Origin: Ciona intestinalis
Taxonomy: Eukaryota > Chordata > Ascidiacea > Phlebobranchia > Cionidae
Assembly (NCBI RefSeq): GCF_000224145.3
Contig: NC_020168.2
Span: 5,071,294-5,135,293, forward strand
Length of the DNA: 64,000 nucleotides
Reading direction: 5' to 3'
In this document: one piece after another, positions 56,592 through 64,000 of the stretch
Layout: each line of letters begins with the position of its first letter
How positions within the stretch are numbered: the stretch's first letter is position 1
The notes under the pieces: generated by a model
The model's database searches: none
What the model was told of the DNA's origin: nothing
The model's input: only the letters and a program-made list of their open reading frames with translations
Position numbers and translations under genes: made by a program

Positions 56592-58252
56592 TTAAGACGA
56601 GATGGCCCACCGATCCATGAAATAACGGTGGTGATCAGTTATCATTTCATCTGAAAGGACTTGGCCCCGGTACGTTAAAAATTCACCAATCGCTCCTTTG
56701 AATGGCAGATTTGTTTTGGTGTTTGTGTCACCGATATTAAAGGTGCTGGGCACTGATAAAACTGGTCTTGCTTGAAAACGTTCGAGTAGTTGTCCGTTGC
56801 ACCAAACACTACTTGCATCCATTCCACCATCCACGTCCCATTGAACTGTAAGAATATTCCACACATTGATTGCAGCAGCTTTTACATTATTTATTCGAGC
56901 ATTTGCCGCAACATATTCGGAAGTAGTTCCGGATATAACTATTTTGTCATCCTTTTGAACATAAACATATTTATTATGATTTGTAATAGCGTTGCCAAAC
57001 AAGCCGTTTTTGCTTATGGAATACGTATCATCGTATCCATCGATTCGATAAACGATAGTGACTGACAACATACTAACTGTGTCTATATCCAATCCAGGAA
57101 CCAGTAGCACTTGATTAGTTCCATTAAAAATCAAATACTTTCTTCCGTTATGATCATCGCTCGACAATATGGGTTGTCGATCAGGGTTGCTTTGCAATGC
57201 TGGTAACTTTGACAAGCCTTTATCGATCAATCCAGAAACACGATTAGAGGTACTATTTGTGACGTAATTCCCTTCATCTAAGTTGTAATGCACTGACGCA
57301 GTTCGACGAATGTAGTCAATAATGTCGTCGTACCCTTATTATAACAAGATATATAAATATATACATACCAACATTGCGCCCACGGTCAAACCAAATAAAA
57401 ACACTTTTTAAAAAACTAAAAGTAACCATTAGTTTTTAACCACCAAAAGCAATTAACATCAACGCGGAAATTTTGTGGAATGGGGAAAGATGGGACACCT
57501 TATTAATCCGATTTCTCGTTCCATTTGGTAGTAAACAAAAAGCGTTCAAAGAACTATAAATCCGCATAACCACGACTTACATAGACGGTTAATAATTGTT
57601 TAAACAGGATAAGGATATATGGATATTATAGGCTATATAGGTGTCTCAGCTTCCTCCACAGCGATATATATTTTCCTTCACAGTACTATATATTTTGCCA
57701 TTAAATATTTGCACTTCGTAGTTTTGGTTTTATGATACCTCTAAATACTTTCTAATATAGTATTTATAAAATCTGTACCTGTTTCAGTGACGATCACAGT
57801 AATTGGCATTTGATCCCAACCCATGTTTTGATCTGTTCTATTGAGTTCAACAATCGCAACGTTATTCTTGATTTTGATTTCGGTCACTGTCGCATTAAAC
57901 TCGTGATCTACAGTGGGGTCACTTGGTATAACTCTGACTGCTACATCATATCCATACCACAAGGAGGGCAATTTGGTTGTAAAATTGATGTGAGACATTT
58001 GGGTTTGCGATTTGGAACACCTGCTATAACTCCATTGAGAAATCGTTTTCGATTCTAAAAAAATTGTCTGCCTTAAAACAAGTGTAATCGATTGACTATA
58101 CACATTATATAAGTTATGTGCAGTAAGCAATATAATATACCGTTAAGTACATTAAACGTTTACTAAGCTTGTAAGCATTTATCTTTTATACCTGAACGTG
58201 ATTCAGCGCAAAACATAAAAAGCAACAGAAGAATTTGGTAAAGATTCGCCAT
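56592..58252 (-). CDS. Secreted LamG-like protein, tandem copy B
   Basis: Three exons: 58252-58192 (signal peptide MANLYQILLLLFMFCAES), 58054-57779 and 57334-56592, about 360 residues. Same architecture as copy A. The exon 2 protein from LPSLWYGYDV to VIVTETG is identical to copy A, and its DNA differs by about one base in 195. Exon 3 differs at many residues (for example VQKDDKIVISGTTSEYVAAN against VQNDDKIIISGTTSTYSTIN). This contrast suggests recent gene conversion of exon 2. The gene appears intact. Function as for copy A: secreted, probably binding to glycans or proteins, otherwise unknown. Confidence 0.8.
57473..57668. mobile_element. MITE in intron 2 of LamG-like copy B
   Basis: Left end ATGGGGAAAGATGGGACACC, core TTTGGTAGTAAACAAAAAGC and GGTTAATAATTGTTTAAACA, right end AGGTGTCTCAGCTTCCTCCA. 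Shared position with copy A implies insertion before the tandem duplication. Confidence 0.8.
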
Positions 58253-58949
58253 GCTTGAAACTAGTTTGTTGATACTAAAATTCACTGCAATCGGGAATAC
58301 CAGCTGTGGCTCATTCAAAATACAAGTAAGCAAAAGGCGTCAAATGTCGCATGCACCACACACTTCCGCTATTTAGTACCTGAATCATAGAGGTTACAGG
58401 TGCTGAAATGCAGTATAAACGCTTTTAAAAGACGCGCATGTTCTAGTTAATACACAGCCATAGTTTATTAAAATATGACACAACTAACAATAATGTATAT
58501 ACGTCAGCATGGGTTATAGAAAAACGTAAACCACTTGAAACATACAGACCCGTGTAACCTTTTCGGACAATTCAAATGACGTGACACCTTACCACGTTAC
58601 CCCCTATGCACCACTCTGGAACTTACTGCATGGATCTCTGCCACACATGTAACTTTGTGTGCAAGAACTATATAGATCCGTGAATCGCCCACTAAAGTAA
58701 TGTTGTATTGATGTTATTGCTTGCTGTTATTGCTTTGCTAGAAGTGCACGGCCGAAGCCGATTGGCATATGCACAGTTACATTCAGTTTATATTTAGTTG
58801 GACAGAAAGTGCATTTGTACACATTTAATATATTACTCTTTCAATTGGTTTAGATTATTCTTAGTTGTGTTTATATTTTTTGCAAACTGTTTTAATTACA
58901 TGAACATACGACCATATACAACGTGTATAAATAACAAAAGTTTAACAAG

Positions 58950-59180
58950 CGAGATTTGTTGGAAGACTGTTGGGTGGGCGATTTGAAACACGCAGTAAAA
59001 CTTTATTCAAGAATCTCCTTTGATTCTAAAAAACACCACACCTTAAAACTGGGCTACACATATTTTTTGAGCAGTATAAATACACAAAATACTTGATAAT
59101 GAAATACAGTATACTGATATAGCATACCTGAAAACGCTTCGACGCAAAATTATAAAACGAGTGGAAGAGTATATGTTAAT
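58950..59180 (-). pseudogene. Relic third copy of the LamG-like gene
   Basis: 58965-59035 matches the 5' part of exon 2 and its acceptor in copies A and B (TTGGGTGGGCGATTTGAAAC, TCCTTTGATTCTAAAAAACA). 59125-59172 matches the signal-peptide exon region (CATACCTGAAAACGCTTCGA, AGTGGAAGAGTATA) with many changes. The frame and start codon are not preserved and exon 3 is missing, so it cannot encode the protein. Confidence 0.7.
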
Positions 59181-59194
59181 TAACTTATAGACAT

Positions 59195-59390
59195 CAGGGG
59201 GGGGGGGGGATGTGGCACCTTTTCATTCTATTTTCTTGACCCATTTGGTAGTAAACATAGAATATTCAAAAAATGATGAAACCGTATTCTCGCGACTTTT
59301 ATAGACCATTAGTTGTTTAAAACACGATCAGGATTTTCGGATAGTATGTGCCAAAGGTGTTCCATCTTCCCCCACAGTATAGGCTACTAG
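59195..59390. mobile_element. MITE with a poly-G left end
   Basis: Left end has a run of at least twelve G then ATGTGGCACCTTTTC; core ATTTGGTAGTAAACATAGAA and TTAGTTGTTTAAAACACGAT; right end AGGTGTTCCATCTTCCCCCA. The G run looks like slippage in the G-rich terminal repeat. Confidence 0.8.
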
Positions 59391-59481
59391 ATATAGCATA
59401 TAATTAGCTCGGTTTTATATTTTTTGTATCTTTTTCGGTGTTGGCTATTCTGTTGCATGCTTTTTATTACTGTTGTTAAGT

Positions 59482-59690
59482 ATAGTAGGATGGGGGAACA
59501 TGGGACACCTTATCATTCTATTTACTGGTTACATTTGTTGGTAAACAAAGAAAATTTAAATAAATATAAACCCGCACCCTGATGACTCCCATTGACCGTT
59601 GTTAATTGTTTAAAACACGATTAGGGTATTTGGATATTCTGCGTTAAATGTGTCCCATCTTCCCCTACCCTACTATATAAAAAATAGGTG
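59482..59690. mobile_element. Best-preserved MITE copy
   Basis: Left end TATAGTAGGATGGGGGAACA followed by TGGGACACC; right end TGTGTCCCATCTTCCCCTAC followed by CCTACTATA, so the terminal inverted repeats are about 28 bp and nearly perfect. Core GTTAATTGTTTAAAACACGA. Length about 205 bp, no coding capacity. Resembles a Ciona MITE family reported in the literature. Confidence 0.88.
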
Positions 59691-60278
59691 TTGAACGTAT
59701 ACACAAAGCCATCCTAGCACCCAAGAACCGAAATATTATTTTGCAATAAGTTTTTAAATGTTCCATCTTACATCATACTAAATATGAACAGCCAATCAAA
59801 CACAAAGCAATCGCGTCAATCGCGACAGCGACAAGTATCAAGTGGAAGCCTCGTTTGACCGTTCTCCTTACCAAACAAAACGCGTCGATTTTATTTAAAC
59901 CCATATTTGGTTGTAGATTTCTTTTTGATAGAACTGGTAAATTTGCTGTTGTCACTGAACAGACTAGCTCCCAAACAAAGTACATTAGTTTCAAGTGATT
60001 TTGTACAGAAGATAAACTTTTAAAATTATGTATTAGTAATCTTTGTAACTGGCAATATATCAGGTAAAATTAGGCTAAGTTGTAATTTTATTAGGACAAA
60101 GTGTAATCGGAGAATTATGTTTTGTAATATCATGTTTTTTTTATTAAATAAACGAGTTTCTGTTTTCTGAGATAAATACAAACCACAGTATCCACAAGGA
60201 AAAGGATCGACAGAATTGTATGTAATATATTATATTTCTATGAAAAGACCACAAAACTCGAGCTTGTTGTGATTTAAA

Positions 60279-60290
60279 TGACGTCACGTG
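60279..60290. promoter_or_regulatory. CRE/E-box composite upstream of alpha-catenin
   Basis: TGACGTCACGTG: a perfect CRE palindrome (TGACGTCA) overlapping an E-box (CACGTG), about 350 bases upstream of the alpha-catenin ATG. Such sites bind CREB/ATF and bHLH factors in animals; use here is inferred. Confidence 0.5.
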
Positions 60291-60641
60291 ATAAAAGTTG
60301 TAAGGAGAAAAGGGGAAACGCCTCGCCCACGAAAGACAAGGAAATGTATAAATTATTACAGATATATTGGAAACTAATGTATGGTGGTGTAAATAGAATA
60401 AGCTAAATTACGTTTAGGTGTTCAAAGTTTATTTCAAACTTGCTGAACGGAAGTTATATAGTTAGTGTTTTATTCGCGTCATTTAACGCCATTTTTTCTT
60501 CGGGTCAAACAGGAACAAGTCTAGACTTTTTACTAAAGCTGTTTGTAACAGACGCTGAACCAAACTTGAGCAAGTTGAAAAAATTGTTGATTTGTACACG
60601 GAGAACACTTCTGAATATAGTAAAAAGAGACAAGCAGCATC

Positions 60642-63335
60642 ATGAGCTCTGTCGCATCGTCTAACTCTGGACAGAAATGGAATCCAAAAAACTTAGAAAT
60701 TCGTACTCTTTCTGTTGAAAAGACGCTGGAACCGCTTGTAGTTCAAGTGACAACGTTGGTTAACAATAAGGGACCATCAAACAAGAAGAAAGGTAGAAGC
60801 AAACGACCAAAAGTTTTAGTTGCAGATGTGGAAAAAGCAACTTCTTTGTTTATTGAACATGGATTGGAAATAGCAAGGGATAATCCGGAGTTAAAAGCTG
60901 AACTGGAAGAAGCTGTTGAAGATACACGCCGTGATGGTGAAGTTATGTCTAAAACATCTCATGCCTTTGCTGATGATCCATGTTCTTCAATGAAAAGAGG
61001 AAGTATGGTTCGAGCGGCAAGAGCTCTTCTATCTTCTGTCACTCGACTCTTGATCCTTGCTGACATGGCTGATATTTACAACTTGCTGCGACAACTTAAA
61101 ATTGCAAGGAAGTCCGTGGGCTTGGTTAAGGATTCTAATAATCCGGATGATTTGATCAAAAATTTCAAGGCTTTTGGGACGGATTTGGCTCGTCTCAACC
61201 ATGCAACTATGTTGAGGCAGAACGATTTAAAAGATTTACGCAGAAGAGATGAACTTGCTGCTGCTCGTGCAGACCTTAAGAAGAACAGCATGATGTTGTA
61301 CACTTCATCACTAGCTTCCATTCGACATCCAGAAGTTGCGGCAGCAAAAGCCAATCGTGATTATGTTTACAGAAAGGTCTTGGGTGCGATGGATCGGATT
61401 TCAACTGCGGTGCAAGCAACAGGGCCATCGGAACCTAGGCCAGAAGAAGGTGCTGGCGAACTAGCCTTTGCTTTGGATGAATTTCTCCAGCGAGTGGATA
61501 TGGAGCCTCTTGACTTTGATGAGGTCCGTCACCGCCCATCACTTGAAGAGAGGCTTGAGAGTATCATCAGTGGAGCTGCTTTAATGGCTGATTCATCTTG
61601 TACTAGAGAGGATAGACGTGAAAGAATTGTTGCTGAATGCAATGCTGTCAGACAAGCTCTACAGGATCTCTTGCAGGAATATTTGAACAACGCTGGTCGT
61701 CGTGATAAATCCGATGATCTGGAAGCTGCTGTGGATCACATGATGCAGAAGACAAAAGACCTTCGTCGCCAGTTATGTAAGGCAGTTATCGACCATGTTT
61801 CTGATTCTTTCTTAGATACCAACATCCCTATTCTTGTACTCATCGAAGCAGCACAAAGCGGAGATGAAAAGCAGGTGAAGGAATACGCACAAGTCTTCCG
61901 TGAACATGCAAATAAATTGGTTGAAGTTGCGAACCTAGCATGCTCTATGTCTAGCAATGAGGAAGGAGTTAAGATGGTGAAAATGGCAGCAAAACAAATT
62001 GAGACCTTGTGTCCACAAGTTATCAATGCTGCGCTTACACTGGCTGCACGACCTAGTAGTAAAATTGCCCAGGATAACATGAATGTCTTCAAAGATGCTT
62101 GGTTAAATCAAGTTCAAACACTCACTGAAGCAGTGGATGAAATTACCACCATCGAGAATTTCTTGGCAGTTTCTGAAGCTCATATCCTGGAAGACGTTAC
62201 CAGCTGTGTGGTGGCACTTCAGCAAGGTAACCCGGAGATGCTGGATAGAAAAGGAGGTGACATTCGTGGCAGAACAGCCAGAATTTGCCAGGTGGTCATT
62301 AGTGAAATGGAGCATTATGAACCAGACTACTACACACAAAAGGTGGTTGACTCATGTGAAATGCTTAAGAGCCAGGTGATGCCAAAATTCGAGGCTCGAT
62401 TGGAAACCACAATTAATGCTTTGGCTAAGGATCCTCAAGAAGACCCACAGGAGAATGAGTTTATTGATAGCTCCCGTTTTGTGTACGATGCTGTGCGTGA
62501 AGTTCGTCGTGCTGTGTTGATGATCAAGAATCCAGAAGATGTTGATGATTCAGACATAGATGCCATGGATGGTTCCGAGAGTGGAGCAAGTCGTCTCAGT
62601 GGAAAGACGGTGGAGACAGAAAGTGGCCCAACAGATCAAACCATGATGAGAAGGTTGCCAGAGGCTGAAAAAGCAAAGATTTTACAGAATGTGCAAGAAT
62701 TTGTCAAGGAGAAAACTCTTCTTGATCTTGAGATTTCAAAATGGGACGAATCATCTAACGATATTATTGTGCTGGCTAAATCTATGTGTGTAATTATGAT
62801 GGACATGACTGACTTCACACGGGGACGAGGACGTCTAAAGAACACAAGTGATGTGATTGATGCAGCTCGAGAGATTGCTGATGCTGGATCCAGGTTGGAC
62901 AAATTGGCAAGAGCTATTGCAGAGGTTTGCCCAGACTCAAGTGTGAAACAAGATTTGCTTGCTTACCTTCAGCGAATTGCTTTGTATTGCCATCAGTTGA
63001 ACATGTGCGCTAAAGTGAAGGCAGAGGTGCAGAATATTTCTGGTGAGATGATAGTGTCCGGGCTCGACAGTGCCACATCGCTTATCCAAGCTGCCAAGAA
63101 CTTGATGAATGCGGTAGTCCTTACTGTCAAATCATCGTACGTTGGCTCAACCAAGTACAGGAAAGCAGGTACCATGCATACAGATGGTATTTTGTGGAAA
63201 ATGAAGGCCCCAGAGAAGAAACCACTTATTCGAAGAGAAATTGGTGATGACAAAAAGGCTCCTGTTCGGCGGGCTTCACAGAAACGACTTGTCAATCCAG
63301 CCCAGGCCCTTAGTGAGTTTAAAGCTGACATTTAA
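60642..63335 (+). CDS. CTNNA: Alpha-catenin, encoded in a single exon
   Basis: One uninterrupted frame of 897 residues (human CTNNA1 has 906). The N-terminal beta-catenin-binding/dimerisation region starts KWNPKNLEIRTLSVEKTLEP and includes GSMVRAARALLSSVTRLLIL. The middle vinculin-homology segment has TAVQATGPSEPRPEEGAGEL and HVSDSFLDTNIPILVLIEAA. The C-terminal actin-binding domain has FVKEKTLLDLEISKWDESSN, MTDFTRGRGRLKNTSDVIDA, YCHQLNMCAKVKAEVQNISG and WKMKAPEKKPLIRRE. Alpha-catenin links cadherin/beta-catenin to F-actin at adherens junctions and unfolds under force to recruit vinculin. The start MSSVASSNSG is the first Met of the frame and gives the usual N-terminal length. There is no intron, although every other conserved gene here is split; an old retrocopy that replaced the parent, or wholesale intron loss, is likely. 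No frame damage. Confidence 0.97.
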   Translation: MSSVASSNSGQKWNPKNLEIRTLSVEKTLEPLVVQVTTLVNNKGPSNKKKGRSKRPKVLVADVEKATSLFIEHGLEIARDNPELKAELEEAVEDTRRDGEVMSKTSHAFADDPCSSMKRGSMVRAARALLSSVTRLLILADMADIYNLLRQLKIARKSVGLVKDSNNPDDLIKNFKAFGTDLARLNHATMLRQNDLKDLRRRDELAAARADLKKNSMMLYTSSLASIRHPEVAAAKANRDYVYRKVLGAMDRISTAVQATGPSEPRPEEGAGELAFALDEFLQRVDMEPLDFDEVRHRPSLEERLESIISGAALMADSSCTREDRRERIVAECNAVRQALQDLLQEYLNNAGRRDKSDDLEAAVDHMMQKTKDLRRQLCKAVIDHVSDSFLDTNIPILVLIEAAQSGDEKQVKEYAQVFREHANKLVEVANLACSMSSNEEGVKMVKMAAKQIETLCPQVINAALTLAARPSSKIAQDNMNVFKDAWLNQVQTLTEAVDEITTIENFLAVSEAHILEDVTSCVVALQQGNPEMLDRKGGDIRGRTARICQVVISEMEHYEPDYYTQKVVDSCEMLKSQVMPKFEARLETTINALAKDPQEDPQENEFIDSSRFVYDAVREVRRAVLMIKNPEDVDDSDIDAMDGSESGASRLSGKTVETESGPTDQTMMRRLPEAEKAKILQNVQEFVKEKTLLDLEISKWDESSNDIIVLAKSMCVIMMDMTDFTRGRGRLKNTSDVIDAAREIADAGSRLDKLARAIAEVCPDSSVKQDLLAYLQRIALYCHQLNMCAKVKAEVQNISGEMIVSGLDSATSLIQAAKNLMNAVVLTVKSSYVGSTKYRKAGTMHTDGILWKMKAPEKKPLIRREIGDDKKAPVRRASQKRLVNPAQALSEFKADI

Positions 63336-64000
63336 ACTGGTCTACTGTTGCGTAACTTTTATACTTTTAACTGAAAATGAGCCAAAATTTGTGTACTTTT
63401 AATTTTACATCATTTCCGGTGCTTTTTTACTCATTTTCATTTCAGAATTGTGAACGTGTACATATTAGTTTTCTGTTTGTGCGTATAACCTATTCTGTCA
63501 AGAACTGCCTGTCTTTAGCCTATTTAATTTTATCAAAATAAGGTATTTTTATACTTGACCATGCATTGAAGTTAAGTTAACAGTATTTGTTATGATACAC
63601 TTTACTTTTGACCAAATTAATGTCAGTCAAGTGCCTTTGTGCTTATTTCATATACCAATTAATTCCAAGTACTGAGCTGATTTTACCCTTTACGTTTTTT
63701 TGCTGTACAAATGTTTAATCTGATCTGTCATTACCAAATGCTGTATAGGTGGGTACTATAGGTTTAGATTAGTGGTACAAACGGTGCTTTTTCGCATGGC
63801 TGATACAGTGTAGATTATTGAATTTCATATAATGCGTTTGTGTGCTTTTAATCATGTAGCATTTGTGTTTTAAATACATAATCATGGCTTGTAAATTTTA
63901 ATCAAATTCTTATTATTATTAACGATTACGACAGACAGGGCAAAGGTTGGACGAAGTCGTAGCGATACAGTAAAACGCATGACAACTTAAGAGCGAATCA
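63336..64000 (+). other. Alpha-catenin 3' UTR and flank
   Basis: AT-rich sequence after the TAA. No long A-tract or flanking direct repeat of a recent retrocopy is seen within the window. No other gene recognised. Confidence 0.5.

Larger units (their letters stand above)
58253..60641. other. Spacer between LamG-like cluster and alpha-catenin
   Basis: Contains the duplicated upstream blocks of copy B, a third relic copy (58950-59180), two MITEs and the alpha-catenin promoter. Frames such as 59773-59994 and 60440-60664 have no family resemblance; the latter overlaps the alpha-catenin 5' leader. Confidence 0.55.

Noticed and set aside
57810-58058. Plus-strand frame opposite LamG-like exon 2
   Set aside because: Mirrors the conserved exon; the same shadow appears opposite copy A at 55205-55447.
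61076-62902. Minus-strand frames inside alpha-catenin
   Set aside because: Shadows of a long conserved coding exon on the other strand.

Overview
The window looks like chromosomal DNA of a solitary tunicate, very probably Ciona of the intestinalis/robusta type. This is inferred from AT-rich DNA, compact intron-dense animal genes with GT-AG introns, degenerate copies of a tRNA-headed SINE, and a roughly 200-bp inverted-repeat element whose ends read TAGTAGGGTGGGGGAAGATG. Both repeats resemble families described in Ciona. No bacterial, CRISPR or intact viral features are seen. Two runs of 50 N mark assembly gaps.

Layout. UBE2C (minus, 61-1665) is followed by PABPN1 (minus, 3194-8253). The large second intron of PABPN1 contains a complete six-exon gene on the opposite strand (5678-6966) for a small secreted, furin-processed, cysteine-rich ligand; its C-terminal domain looks Spaetzle/neurotrophin-like. 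PABPN1 is divergent from a FES/FER tyrosine kinase (plus, 8919-17862). A two-CUB-domain type I membrane protein (minus, 19962-22884) follows, then a repeat-rich spacer and a myosin-light-chain-kinase-like gene (plus, 26392-31661). Next come an intronless orphan seven-pass receptor (minus, 32285-33307) and a small unassigned ORF (33833-34141). CEP72 (minus, 34568-39658) is divergent from mitochondrial aconitase ACO2 (plus, 40315-46962), which converges on TELO2 (minus, 47550-53650). Two tandem secreted LamG-like genes (minus, 53990-55811 and 56592-58252) with a third relic lie next to an intronless alpha-catenin gene (plus, 60642-63335).

The genes do not form one pathway. The conserved ones are general cell-biology genes: ubiquitin E2 in mitosis, poly(A) binding, tyrosine kinase, centrosome, TCA cycle, PIKK chaperone and cell adhesion. 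The lineage-specific ones (nested ligand, CUB protein, orphan receptor, LamG-like pair) are cell-surface or secreted proteins and are the most novel part.

Exon-intron models were spliced by eye from GT/AG sites and reading-frame continuity, and family assignments rest on remembered conserved motifs. Exon edges may be off by a few bases where noted.
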